Source of the DNA: Tropicimonas sp. IMCC6043
GTDB taxonomy: Bacteria; Pseudomonadota; Alphaproteobacteria; Rhodobacterales; Rhodobacteraceae
NCBI RefSeq assembly: GCF_004146235.1
Contig: NZ_SELO01000031.1
Location: forward strand, 1 to 46,227
Direction of reading: 5' to 3'
Length of the DNA stretch: 46,227 nt
A program made the translations under genes and the position numbers. The notes beneath the pieces are model-generated. The model saw only the letters and a list, made by a program, of their open reading frames with translations. It did no database searches and had not been told where the DNA came from. This document shows positions 1-7,785 of the stretch, in pieces. How positions within the stretch are numbered: the stretch's first letter is position 1; every line of letters starts with the position of its first letter.

Positions 1-101
1 AGCTGATCGCACCGATCGCGATGGAAGAGAAGCTGCGCTTCGCCATCCGCGAGGGCGGTCGCACCGTCGGCGCCGGCGTCGTCTCCAAGATCATCGAGTA
101 A
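1..101 (+). CDS. tuf: Elongation factor Tu, C-terminal end (partial)
   Basis: Only the last 32 codons are present (frame from base 3, TAA at 99-101). The peptide includes [17 protein letters not shown] and ends KIIE, which is the highly conserved end of EF-Tu domain 3. EF-Tu delivers aminoacyl-tRNA to the ribosome as a GTP complex in the cytoplasm. A strong intrinsic terminator follows 24 bases after the stop, so this is the end of its transcription unit. The rest of the gene lies left of the window. Confidence 0.97.
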   Translation, partial: LIAPIAMEEKLRFAIREGGRTVGAGVVSKIIE

Positions 102-124
102 TACATACTCGATGCGAGATGTCG

Positions 125-158
125 GGGCCGCCCTCCGGGGCGGCCCTTCTCATTTTCT
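125..158 (+). terminator. Rho-independent terminator after tuf
   Basis: GGGCCGCCC (125-133) pairs perfectly with GGGCGGCCC (138-146) around a four-base loop and is followed by the T-rich tract TTCTCATTTTCT. This is a textbook intrinsic terminator for tuf. It may also serve the convergent cupin gene that ends at 195. Confidence 0.9.
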
Positions 159-194
159 ATGACCATCGCGCCGGTGTCGGCATGTCCGGCGCCG

Positions 195-686
195 CTATTT
201 CCTGCCAACGCTGCCGCCAAGCTCCTCGATGGCGTCCAGGTCGACCAGGTTCCAGGCCATGCCGGCATTCCGGAAGATCCGCTTTCCCTGTCGCGGGTAA
301 TCGCCCACGTCGTGGGCAAGCCTCTCGCCGACGACGATGCAGCGGAGCGTCTCGTCTCCGGTGTTCCGGATCGAATGCGCCAGGCCACCCTTCCGATAGC
401 CGATGAAATCGCCAGGTCCGATTGGCCGCTCCTCCGTGCCGATCACGGCGGTCGCCTGCCCTGAGAGGACATAGACGCATTCGTCCTCGTGGTAATGGCG
501 ATGGTGTTCCGTGGTCTCGTCGCCGGGCGCGACCTCGATGATGTGAAAGCCGAAGCCGGTGATCCCCGCGAGATCGCCGAGCGACTTGTTCACCCGCCGC
601 GCAACCGGATTGAGGAAATGCGTCTTCCGCACGCCTTCCATCGCGGCGATCTCCTCACGCGTCACAAGATAGGTTTCACCCGGCAT
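195..686 (-). CDS. Cupin-domain protein
   Basis: A 163-residue protein with a single cupin barrel. The first cupin motif is visible at about residues 61-80 (HHRHYHEDECVYVLSGQATA), giving the His/His/Glu metal ligands, and the second at about 91-108 (GDFIGYRKGGLAHSIRN). The N-terminal stretch before the barrel shows no other recognised domain. The ATG at 686 is chosen because GGAGAG lies just upstream at Shine-Dalgarno distance; an ATG at 698 is possible but has no good site. The gene diverges from the VOC gene at 849 and converges on tuf. Substrate unknown: small stand-alone cupins range from sugar or keto-acid binding to dioxygenases, so no reaction is assigned. Confidence 0.88.
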   Translation of the reverse strand: MPGETYLVTREEIAAMEGVRKTHFLNPVARRVNKSLGDLAGITGFGFHIIEVAPGDETTEHHRHYHEDECVYVLSGQATAVIGTEERPIGPGDFIGYRKGGLAHSIRNTGDETLRCIVVGERLAHDVGDYPRQGKRIFRNAGMAWNLVDLDAIEELGGSVGRK

Positions 687-848
687 CTGTCTCTCCATTG
701 AGGTCGGTCCTGCCGCCCATCCTAGCGGCGAAGCGGTCCGATCCGAATGGCCGATTGTCCTCCCCCGGCCGTGGTGTCCGGCACGTGGCGCGTGACCTGT
801 TTCGGGTCTATCCTGAGCCCGGAAGAATCGGATCGGGAGGGATGAGCG

Positions 849-1244
849 ATGATCGACCATATAGGTGTGCCAGTCTCGGATATTGCCGCATCGCGGGCCT
901 TCTACGCTGCCGCCTTGGCGCCACTCGGGATCGAGCCGCTGATGGAGGTCACCAACGAGATGACCGGCGGCCATGGCGCGCATGTGGGCTTCGGACTGGC
1001 CGGCAAACCCAGCTTCTGGATCGGCGACGGTCGTGCGCCCGGCGGGCCGGTGCATGTGGCCTTTGCCGCTGCGAACCGGGCGCTGGTGGACGCCTTCTAC
1101 GAGGCCGCGATGGCGGCGGGCGGCCGCGACAATGGCGGGCCTGGGCTTCGTCCCGAATACCACCCCGACTATTATGGCGCCTTCGTGCTCGACCCCGACG
1201 GCAATAATATCGAGGTGGTTTGCCACGCGCCGGTCTCGGTCTAG
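849..1244 (+). CDS. VOC-family (glyoxalase/bleomycin-resistance fold) protein
   Basis: A 131-residue protein opening with the vicinal-oxygen-chelate signature IDHIGVPVSDIAASRAFY and closing with the conserved LDPDGNNIEVV strand. These are the paired beta-alpha-beta-beta-beta modules of the VOC fold. His4 and the C-terminal Glu of NNIEVV are the usual metal-ligand positions. Length fits a small single-unit VOC protein that would dimerise. A near-perfect GGGAGGGATGAGCG leader precedes the ATG. It stands alone and is transcribed divergently from the cupin gene, so its substrate cannot be deduced; lactoylglutathione lyase itself is unlikely because the specific active-site pattern is not evident. 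Confidence 0.88.
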   Translation: MIDHIGVPVSDIAASRAFYAAALAPLGIEPLMEVTNEMTGGHGAHVGFGLAGKPSFWIGDGRAPGGPVHVAFAAANRALVDAFYEAAMAAGGRDNGGPGLRPEYHPDYYGAFVLDPDGNNIEVVCHAPVSV

Positions 1245-1358
1245 GAAGCACTTACTGACGCCCCGGCAGGACTTGGCCACCGGATCCACGAATTTTCTGG
1301 AACGCGTCGGGTGAGGGAGTAGCATTGATACGGACGCCCTGATCCGAGGAGGCTCGTC

Positions 1359-2846
1359 ATGTCCAATCCGCTCCGATTCTCTATGGAATTCGGCCGACCC
1401 GATCCCGCCAGCCGTCCGGCTCCCGGCCAGCCGTTGCGCATCCTGCTGATGACCGATCTCGGCGAGACCTGCAATTCGCGCGCCGACAAACCGGCGGAGA
1501 CGCGCCCGATCGTTCCGATGGATATCGACCGTTTCGAGGACTATCTCGGGGCGGAGCGGCCGAGCCTTCCGACCGATTCCGGCGGGATCGAGATCCGCGA
1601 GCTGGAAGATTTCCATCCCGACCAGATCTTTCGCGTCCTGCCGGAGTTCCAGAAGCTGAAGGATCTCAAGCGACGCCTGAAAAGCCCGTCGAGCTTCGAG
1701 GCCGCCGCTCAGGAGGTGCGGGCGATGTTGCAGGATGCCCCGGCAGCGGAGGCTCCCGGTCCCGAGCCATCGCCCGAATCCGATGACGACACGCTGTCGC
1801 GGCTCTTCGGCAAATCCTCTGGCGCAACGGCCACGCCGACCGCGCAGGCTCCGCAGAGCAGCTTCCTGACCGGTCTGATCCAGAAGGCCGTCGCCGATCA
1901 TATCGTTGCGGAATCCGACCCGCGGGCCGAGCACTATGTCGCGGCCATCGACGCGGCGGCGACCACCCGGATGCGCGCCATCCTGCATGATCCCGGGTTC
2001 CAGGCGCTGGAAGCTTCCTGGCGGGGGCTCGACATGCTGATCTCGCAGGTCGAGACCGACGAAGAGTTGCAGATCTTCCTCTGGAACGTCTCGAAGGCCG
2101 AACTCGTCGAGGCGCTTGGCCCGGAGGATTCTGAGGCCACGCAGTCGCTGCTCTTCCGGCGGCTGGTCGAACAGCGCGAGGAGGCGCCGTTGTCCCTTCT
2201 CGTCAGCGACATCGCCTTTGGTCCTGCGCCGGACGACCTCCGCCTGCTCGACGCGCTCGGCGCGCTTGCGGGCCGGACCGGGGCTGCCGTGCTGGCATCG
2301 CTCACGCCTGAAATGGTTGGCGCGACGAGCTGGCAGGCGCTGGCGGATGCGCCCGAGTCGCTTGGCGCACCGGATGTCGGCTGGACCGCGCTGCGCGCCG
2401 GCGCCGCCGCCAGCCAGATTGCCGTCTTCGCTCCGCGCTTTCTGATGCGCACGCCCTACGGCAAGCGGCTCGACCCCGTCGAGGCGTTTCCCTTCGAGGA
2501 ATTGGAGCGCCCGGCCGAGGACCAGGCCGGATTTCTCTGGGGCGCTCCGGCGCTGCTGGCGACCGTGCTGATTGCGCAGAGCTATGCGCGGGACGGCTGG
2601 GCCGCGCGGCTGAATGCCAATCGTGACTACGGCGACCTTCCGCTGGTTTCCTACGAGGCAGATGGTGTGCCGCAGATGAAGCCCTGCGCCGAGGCGCTCC
2701 TGCCCGAGAGAGCGGCAGAATCATTGGTGCGGCTCGGGCCGGTGCCGCTCGTCGCAATGCGCAATGGCAACGCGGTGCGTCTGCCCTGGTTCCAGACCAT
2801 TGCGGATGGCGACGCGGAAGGGCGCCTGGGGCCGTTCGCCACCTGA
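1359..2846 (+). CDS. Type VI secretion-like contractile sheath protein, TssB-TssC fusion, orphan
   Basis: A 495-residue protein. Residues 1-125 resemble the small sheath subunit TssB/VipA: a strand LRILLMTDLGE, then IDRFEDYL and the hallmark ELEDFHPDQIFRVLPEFQKL (81-100). A Pro/Ala/Ser-rich linker spans about 126-165. Residues 166-495 resemble the large subunit TssC/VipB: HDPGFQALEASWRGLDMLI, then FLWNVSKAEL and FLWGAPALLATVLIAQSYARDGW. Normally TssB and TssC are separate and assemble as heterodimers into the contractile tail sheath. The ATG at 1359 has a strong GAGGAGG site six bases upstream. No other T6SS gene (tssA, E-M, hcp, vgrG, clpV) is within 45 kb, so its partner machine is unknown. 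The family assignment is firm; a function in secretion is inference. Confidence 0.85.
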   Translation: MSNPLRFSMEFGRPDPASRPAPGQPLRILLMTDLGETCNSRADKPAETRPIVPMDIDRFEDYLGAERPSLPTDSGGIEIRELEDFHPDQIFRVLPEFQKLKDLKRRLKSPSSFEAAAQEVRAMLQDAPAAEAPGPEPSPESDDDTLSRLFGKSSGATATPTAQAPQSSFLTGLIQKAVADHIVAESDPRAEHYVAAIDAAATTRMRAILHDPGFQALEASWRGLDMLISQVETDEELQIFLWNVSKAELVEALGPEDSEATQSLLFRRLVEQREEAPLSLLVSDIAFGPAPDDLRLLDALGALAGRTGAAVLASLTPEMVGATSWQALADAPESLGAPDVGWTALRAGAAASQIAVFAPRFLMRTPYGKRLDPVEAFPFEELERPAEDQAGFLWGAPALLATVLIAQSYARDGWAARLNANRDYGDLPLVSYEADGVPQMKPCAEALLPERAAESLVRLGPVPLVAMRNGNAVRLPWFQTIADGDAEGRLGPFAT

Positions 2847-2906
2847 GCGCCGGGCTTGCCGATTCGCTGCCGTGGGACCAGACTGACGTAAGGACACGGA
2901 CAGGCG

Positions 2907-3848
2907 ATGACGATACACAACCCAGCCATGGGGCCGGTTAAGGACCCTCTCGCAGCGCTTCTGGCTCACCACGGGCCGGCCGTTCTTGCGATGATTGTGG
3001 GGGTCGACGGACCGTCCTACCGGCCGGTCGGCGCCGCGATGTGTGTGTTTCCTGATGGCCAGCGCGCCGGGACGCTGTCCTCGGGCTGCGTCGAGGCCGA
3101 TATCGCGCTGCACGCCCTGGAGGCGCTGGAGCAGGGGAGGCCGCGACAGATCCGATACGGGCGCGGTTCGCCCTTCCTCGACATTCAGCTTCCCTGCGGC
3201 GGCGGGCTCGACATCCTGCTGATTCCCGATCCGGACCGCGATGTGCTGTCACAACTTGTGAAGGACCGGCATGCGCGGCAAGTCCGCGTGCTGGAAATCG
3301 ATACCGCCAGCGGGGCGATGCGTCTGGCGCGGGCGGGCGAGCCAGGCCGTGACGGCGACCTGTTCCGCACCCGGTATCTGCCCGACATTCGCTTTGTGAC
3401 CTTCGGCAAGGGGCCGGAGGCCAGCACCTTCGCCGCACTCGTGCAATCCGCCGGCTATCCGAACCTGATCCTTTCGCCCGATCACGAGACCCTCTTGGAT
3501 GCCGCAGCGCACGGCTGCGCGACGCGGCATCTCGTGGTGCAGGAGATGCCGGGCGATCTCGACATCGACGATCGCACTGCGGTGATCCTGTTCTTCCACG
3601 ACCACGACTGGGAACCGCCAATCCTGAAAGGCGCGCTGGAAACACCGGCCTTCTATATCGGCGCTCAGGGCAGCCAGCGGGCGCGCGACGCCCGGCTGTT
3701 GATGCTCGAGGCGATGGGCGTCCCGGAGGCGGCGCGGGCGCGGCTCTTCGGGCCGGTCGGGCTCATCCCATCGGCGCGGGACGCCGGCACGCTGGCAGTT
3801 TCGGTGCTGGCCGAGATTCTTGCTGAGGCCGGGGCGCGCGGCGGATGA
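2907..3848 (+). CDS. xdhC: XdhC/CoxI-family molybdenum cofactor maturation protein
   Basis: A 313-residue protein with the N-terminal XdhC_CoxI domain (about residues 10-105, containing the conserved LSSGCVEADIALHALEAL segment) and a C-terminal Rossmann-like XdhC_C domain (about 165-305, with FYIGAQGSQRARDARLLML and FGPVGLIPSARDAGTLAVSVLAEI). Family members bind Moco, help its sulfuration and hand it to xanthine-dehydrogenase or CO-dehydrogenase-type molybdoenzymes. The stop overlaps the start of the downstream mocA-like gene (ATGA), so the two are translationally coupled. No molybdoenzyme structural genes are beside it, so the client enzyme is encoded elsewhere. Confidence 0.9.
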   Translation: MTIHNPAMGPVKDPLAALLAHHGPAVLAMIVGVDGPSYRPVGAAMCVFPDGQRAGTLSSGCVEADIALHALEALEQGRPRQIRYGRGSPFLDIQLPCGGGLDILLIPDPDRDVLSQLVKDRHARQVRVLEIDTASGAMRLARAGEPGRDGDLFRTRYLPDIRFVTFGKGPEASTFAALVQSAGYPNLILSPDHETLLDAAAHGCATRHLVVQEMPGDLDIDDRTAVILFFHDHDWEPPILKGALETPAFYIGAQGSQRARDARLLMLEAMGVPEAARARLFGPVGLIPSARDAGTLAVSVLAEILAEAGARGG

Positions 3849-4432
3849 GGCGAGTCGGACTCGTCCTCGCAGCGGGGCAGTCCCGGCGCTTCGGAGCGGA
3901 GAACAAGCTGCTCGCGCGGGTCCAGGGAAAGCCGCTTGCGGCCTGGGCCGCCGAAGCGATGCGGGGCGTGCCGCTCGACCACCGGCTTGCGGTGGTATCC
4001 GCCCCCGAGGTCGCCGCGCTCTTCGCGGGGTTCGAGATCCTGCACGCCGACGGGACAGAGGCGGGGCTGGGCGACAACCTGCGCCTCGGAGCTGCGCGGG
4101 CGCAGGCGCTCGGGGCGGAGCGGCTGCTGGTCAGCCTCGCCGACATGCCCCTGATGCGCCATGGCATCCTTGCGGAGATCCTCGCCGCATGTGTGGAGGG
4201 CGGCGCCAGTGCGGCCAGCGACGAGGACCGGCGGATGCCGCCGGCCTGTTTCTCCGCTGCCTGGCTCGACCGGCTGACTGCGCTCGACGGCGACCGCGGG
4301 GCAGGAAGTTTGCTCGTTGAACTGCCGCCCGAGGCGCTGGTGCGCCTGCCCGCGCCGCTCCTTGCCGATATCGACAGGCCCGACGATATTGCCGCGTTGG
4401 AAGCCCTCGGCCGGTCCGACGAACCGCCGTGA
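3845..4432 (+). CDS. mocA: MocA-like molybdopterin nucleotidyltransferase
   Basis: A 195-residue protein with the nucleotidyltransferase signature LVLAAGQSRRFGAENKLL at residues 6-23 (the G-rich NTP-binding loop with its Arg and Lys) and the metal-binding LVSLADMPLM near residue 96. This is the MobA/MocA-like NTP transferase family. MocA attaches CMP to Mo-molybdopterin, giving MCD for xanthine-oxidase-class enzymes. Pairing with XdhC, whose clients are that class, makes MocA more likely than MobA. The start overlaps the xdhC stop by four bases. The 3' end is followed closely by the rpmB promoter. Confidence 0.85.
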   Translation: MRRVGLVLAAGQSRRFGAENKLLARVQGKPLAAWAAEAMRGVPLDHRLAVVSAPEVAALFAGFEILHADGTEAGLGDNLRLGAARAQALGAERLLVSLADMPLMRHGILAEILAACVEGGASAASDEDRRMPPACFSAAWLDRLTALDGDRGAGSLLVELPPEALVRLPAPLLADIDRPDDIAALEALGRSDEPP

Positions 4433-4453
4433 TCCGGGGCCGGGGGAATCGGG

Positions 4454-4482
4454 TTGACACCGGCCCCGGCATGTAATTAAAG
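4454..4482 (+). promoter_or_regulatory. Candidate sigma-70 promoter of rpmB
   Basis: A consensus -35 box TTGACA (4454-4459) is followed, after a 16-17 base spacer, by the AT-rich ATTAAAG (4476-4482) as the -10 region. It lies about 100 bases upstream of rpmB, just after mocA. The -10 match is imperfect, as is common in alphaproteobacteria. Confidence 0.6.
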
Positions 4483-4500
4483 GCCCAAACGGAATTCGCG

Positions 4501-4546
4501 GCACCCCGGTTCGAGCCTCCGATAAAGCTCAAGGATCGGGGGGTGC
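4501..4546 (+). promoter_or_regulatory. Nested stem-loop in the rpmB 5' leader
   Basis: GCACCCC (4501-4507) can pair with GGGGTGC (4540-4546), enclosing an inner GAGC/GCTC stem. The structure sits between the candidate promoter and rpmB and ends about 33 bases before its start codon. It could be a ribosomal-protein leader structure, but this was seen by eye only. Confidence 0.35.
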
Positions 4547-4579
4547 TGCTATTGTCATTCGAAAGTCGAGGAAAGACCC

Positions 4580-4867
4580 ATGTCGCGTGTCTGCGAACTG
4601 ACCGGTAAGGGCCCGATGGTTGGCAACAACGTCAGCCACGCCAACAACAGGACCAAGCGCCGCTTCCTGCCCAATCTACAGGATGTGACGCTGATTTCCG
4701 ACGCCCTCGGGCGCAGCTTCAAGCTGAAGATCTCCAGCGCAGCGCTGCGCTCGGTGGACCATCGCGGCGGGCTCGACGGCTTCCTCGCCAAGGCGAGCGA
4801 TGCGGATCTTTCGGCCAAGGCGCTGAAGATCAAGAAGGACATCGCGAAGGCCGCCGAAACCGCCTGA
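4580..4867 (+). CDS. rpmB: 50S ribosomal protein bL28
   Basis: A 95-residue basic protein starting [17 protein letters not shown] and continuing [11 protein letters not shown], the diagnostic bL28 N-terminus (C.LTGK.....N.VSH...KTKRRF). The alphaproteobacterial C-terminal extension ([16 protein letters not shown]) is present. It binds 23S rRNA near the E site of the large ribosomal subunit. It is a monocistronic gene with its own promoter upstream and an intrinsic terminator 30 bases downstream. The ATG is preceded by GTCGAGGAAAG, a good ribosome-binding site. Confidence 0.97.
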   Translation: MSRVCELTGKGPMVGNNVSHANNRTKRRFLPNLQDVTLISDALGRSFKLKISSAALRSVDHRGGLDGFLAKASDADLSAKALKIKKDIAKAAETA

Positions 4868-4896
4868 GCGCGACGCCTGAAGCGACGATGAAATGG

Positions 4897-4926
4897 CCCT
4901 GCCTGTCCGGCGGGGTCTTTTCGTTT
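4897..4926 (+). terminator. Rho-independent terminator after rpmB
   Basis: CCCTGCC (4897-4903) pairs with GGCGGGG (4909-4915; one G-U pair) around TGTCC and is followed by TCTTTTCGTTT. Good stem and T tract. Confidence 0.85.
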
Positions 4927-5498
4927 GGGAGGGCTTTCTGGGACCGGCTCGATGAATGTCCAACGCCGTGCCGAACTGGTATCTGGTCTTGGTCGGCCGA
5001 CCGGGCAGGGGCGTTCGGCACCAGGATAACCGAAGGTGCCCGAGGACCAGAAAAGACTGGACACCCCGGACACCAACACGCGTTAAGCCACACAGCCAAA
5101 ATAAACATGAAAGGCTCTTGGCCGGCGCGAATATCCACTCGCAAGCGGGCATGTTTGCGACCGCTTCGCCTTAGTCCGGGCGCAAGCAGGCAACAACGCA
5201 GCACTTGTGACTGCTTCCTTCACAAGTGTGGCGGCGAACCGAAACCGGGTAGTGGATTGGGTCCCGGTCCGGCTGCGATCCACCCGATCCCGGCTCAACC
5301 GTTTCCGCCGGACGGGCGGTTTGCGGCGAAAAGGTGCCCCGCACGCAGTCGCGCGGTCTCTCCGGGTATTTCGGAAACTCACTGTTGCCAGCTGTCGTGG
5401 CCCCGGCTCCGCGGCACCGGAGAGCGTTGACACCACGTCCGGGACGGGATTGCCTGCCCCTGTTTCCGTATCGGGCAGAGAACAGGGGAGATCAGGTC
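4927..5498. other. Non-coding stretch between rpmB and the aldehyde dehydrogenase
   Basis: About 570 bases with no convincing gene: the open frames here have no recognisable protein pattern and are rich in Arg, Pro and Cys, typical of chance frames in GC-rich DNA. It holds an AT-richer patch around 5090-5110, a perfect 9-bp inverted repeat at 5202-5228, and a TTGACA (5427-5432) with a poor -10 (TTGCCT) that could be the promoter for the aldehyde dehydrogenase. A small RNA cannot be excluded. Confidence 0.5.
5202..5228. repeat. Perfect 9-bp inverted repeat (operator candidate)
   Basis: CACTTGTGA (5202-5210) and TCACAAGTG (5220-5228) are perfect inverted copies with a 9-base spacer, so their centres are 18 bp apart, nearly two helical turns. 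No T tract follows, which argues against a terminator and for a dimeric regulator site about 270 bp upstream of the aldehyde dehydrogenase. Confidence 0.5.
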
Positions 5499-6950
5499 AT
5501 GGCAGAGGCGAGCGCAGGCTGGTTCGACAGCGCCGAAATGTTCATCGGTGGGCAATGGGTGGCGCCGGAAACACGGCTTCCGCTGGAAGATCCGTCGACC
5601 GGGGAGGAGATCGGCATGATCGCGCGCGGCGGCGCGGCCGAGATCGACGCTGCCGTCGACGCCGCTCGCGCGGCTTTCGATGGCGCCTGGGGCCGGACAC
5701 CGGCGGCCGAACGCGGGCGGCTCCTCGCCGCGATCGGTCGGAAGGTTCTGGCGCGGGTCGACGACCTCGCCCGGCTGGAGGCACTCGATGTCGGCAAACC
5801 GCTCACACAGGCGAGGAACGATGCGCTGGCGCTGGCTCGCTATATGGAATTCTACGCCGGCGCCGCCGACAAGCTGATGGGCGAGACCATTCCCTACATG
5901 GATGGCTATACCGTCTATACGCTGCGTGAACCGCTCGGCGTGACCGCGCATATCATCCCATGGAACTACCCGATGCAGATCATCGGTCGCTCGGTCGGCG
6001 CGGCGCTCTGCGCCGGCAATGCGGTGGTGCTGAAACCGGCCGAGGAGGCCTGCCTCACGGCGCTGGCCTTCGCCCGGCTGGCCGAGGAGGCCGGGCTGCC
6101 GGCGGGGGCGATCAATGTCGTACCGGGGCTCGGCGAGGAGGCGGGTGCTGCGCTCGCCGGTCACAGAGGCATCGACCATGTCTCCTTTACCGGATCGCTG
6201 GCCGTGGGGCAGGCCGTGCAGAAGGCGGCGGCGGAGAATGTCGTGCCGGTGACTTTGGAACTTGGCGGCAAGTCGCCCCAGCTTGTGTTCGGCGATGCCG
6301 ATATCGACGCGGCGCTGCCCTTCCTCGTCAACGCTGGCATTCAGAATGCCGGTCAGACCTGCTCGGCCGCCTCGCGTATCCTGGTCCACGAGAGCCGCAT
6401 GGACGAGGTCGCCTCTCGCATGGCCGAGCGCTACGCGGCGCTGCGGGTCGGGCCGGCGCTGGCGGATCTCGAGGTCGGGCCGCTGGTCTCGGCGCGGCAG
6501 AAGCAGATCGTGGAAGGGTATTTCCGACTCGGCGCGGAGGCCGAGATTCTCGCCGAGGGGCGCATCGTCCCCGACGCCCCGGCGGGTGGCCACTATGTCG
6601 CGCCGCGGTTGATCTCGCGCATCGCGCCGGGCCATGTGCTGGCGCAGGAAGAGATCTTCGGCCCGGCGCAGGTGCTGTTGCCCTTCTCGGACGACGACGA
6701 GGCCGTGGCGATCGCCAACGGCACCGGGCTTGGGCTTGTCGCGGCAGTCTGGACAGCCGACGGCGCGCGGCAGATGCGGCTGGCGAAGAGGCTCCGGGCC
6801 GGCCAGGTCTTCGTGAACAATTACGGCGCCGGCGGCGGTGTCGAGCTTCCCTTTGGCGGCACAGGCAAGTCCGGGCATGGCCGCGAGAAGGGTTTCGAGG
6901 CGCTCTATTCCTTCACCCAGCTCAAGACGGTCGCCTGCCTGCACGGATGA
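5499..6950 (+). CDS. NAD(P)-dependent aldehyde dehydrogenase family protein
   Basis: A 483-residue protein of the ALDH superfamily. The cofactor and oxyanion Asn lies in IPWNYPMQ (Asn155), the general base in LELGGKSP (Glu254) and the catalytic cysteine in GQTCSAASRI (Cys288); the EEIFGP signature is also present. It oxidises an aldehyde to the acid in the cytoplasm. Overall pattern is closest to betaine/aminoaldehyde-type enzymes, but the substrate cannot be assigned. The ATG at 5499 is chosen because AGGGGAG lies eight bases upstream and the homology starts there; the frame is open 165 bases further upstream. It stands alone, with bioM starting 55 bases downstream. Confidence 0.92.
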   Translation: MAEASAGWFDSAEMFIGGQWVAPETRLPLEDPSTGEEIGMIARGGAAEIDAAVDAARAAFDGAWGRTPAAERGRLLAAIGRKVLARVDDLARLEALDVGKPLTQARNDALALARYMEFYAGAADKLMGETIPYMDGYTVYTLREPLGVTAHIIPWNYPMQIIGRSVGAALCAGNAVVLKPAEEACLTALAFARLAEEAGLPAGAINVVPGLGEEAGAALAGHRGIDHVSFTGSLAVGQAVQKAAAENVVPVTLELGGKSPQLVFGDADIDAALPFLVNAGIQNAGQTCSAASRILVHESRMDEVASRMAERYAALRVGPALADLEVGPLVSARQKQIVEGYFRLGAEAEILAEGRIVPDAPAGGHYVAPRLISRIAPGHVLAQEEIFGPAQVLLPFSDDDEAVAIANGTGLGLVAAVWTADGARQMRLAKRLRAGQVFVNNYGAGGGVELPFGGTGKSGHGREKGFEALYSFTQLKTVACLHG

Positions 6951-7005
6951 CCCGGGCGGCGAAAGGGCTTCGACATCTCCGCGAGGTTCGTGTAAAGCGC
7001 GCGCG

Positions 7006-7785
7006 ATGAAGCGCGAGACGATATCCGACATGGGTGGCGATGCGGTGTTCACGGCGGCCGGGCCGGCTCCGGGCAAGGGCCTGCGTCTGACGGAGGTGTC
7101 TCTGACCCTTGGCGGACGCGCGGTGCTCAATGGTATCGACCTCGCCATCACGGAGCGTCGCGTCGGCATTGTCGGGCGCAATGGTTCGGGCAAGAGCACG
7201 CTGGCGCGGGTGATGACCGGCCTGCTGGCGCCCGACTCCGGCAGTGTCGATGCGATGGGGGTCGATGTCGCACGCGACCGGCGTGCGGCGATCCGCACCA
7301 TCGGCATCCTGTTCCAGAACCCCGACCACCAGATCATCTTTCCGACCGTTGGCGAGGAACTGGCCTTCGGCCTTCGCCAACAGGGGCGGAGCCGCGCCGA
7401 GGCGCGGCAGGCGGCGCAAACGATCCTCGCGCGATTCGGCAAGGCGGATTGGGAGACGCGCAGCGTCGAGACCCTGAGCCAGGGGCAAAAACACCTCATC
7501 TGCCTGATGGCAGTACTGGTGATGGAACCGGCGCTGATTGTTCTCGACGAACCCTTTACCGGGCTCGACATCCCGACCACGCTGAGCCTGCAGCGGCAGC
7601 TCGAAAGGCTCGCGCCGACGCTGATCCACATCACACACGACACGGCAGCGCTGGCGGGATACGAGCGGGTGATCTGGGTGGAGGCGGGCCGGGTCCATCG
7701 CGACGGTCCGGCCGAACCGGTGCTCGCGGCCTATCTCTCGGCGATGACGGCGGAGGAGGCGCGCGATGCTGACGCTGGTCTCTGA
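7006..7785 (+). CDS. bioM: Biotin ECF transporter ATPase BioM
   Basis: A 259-residue ABC ATPase. Walker A GRNGSGKST (57-65), Q-loop in ILFQNPDHQIIFPTVGEELAFGL (typical of ECF ATPases), signature LSQGQ, and Walker B ALIVLDEPFTGLD are all present. It powers biotin import together with the T protein BioN and the substrate-binding BioY encoded immediately downstream. The start at 7006 has GAGG upstream; a second ATG at 7030 is possible. It overlaps bioN by 20 bases, so it is tightly coupled. No obvious BioR-type operator was seen in the 55 bases upstream. Confidence 0.93.
   Translation: MKRETISDMGGDAVFTAAGPAPGKGLRLTEVSLTLGGRAVLNGIDLAITERRVGIVGRNGSGKSTLARVMTGLLAPDSGSVDAMGVDVARDRRAAIRTIGILFQNPDHQIIFPTVGEELAFGLRQQGRSRAEARQAAQTILARFGKADWETRSVETLSQGQKHLICLMAVLVMEPALIVLDEPFTGLDIPTTLSLQRQLERLAPTLIHITHDTAALAGYERVIWVEAGRVHRDGPAEPVLAAYLSAMTAEEARDADAGL

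Noticed and set aside
195..1988. A 597-codon minus-strand open frame spanning the cupin, VOC and sheath genes
   Set aside because: Only the last 163 codons (195-686) look like a protein; the rest is antisense to the VOC and TssBC genes and has no recognisable pattern.
1359..2846. A type VI secretion locus around the TssB-TssC-like gene
   Set aside because: No other T6SS component occurs in the window; only the single fused sheath gene is supported.
4500..4530. tRNA-like T-loop sequence GGTTCGAGCC in the rpmB leader
   Set aside because: No matching T-stem, anticodon arm or acceptor stem around it.
4888..5430. A 180-codon plus-strand open frame after rpmB
   Set aside because: Starts inside the rpmB terminator region, has Cys/Pro/Arg-rich chance composition and no recognisable protein pattern.
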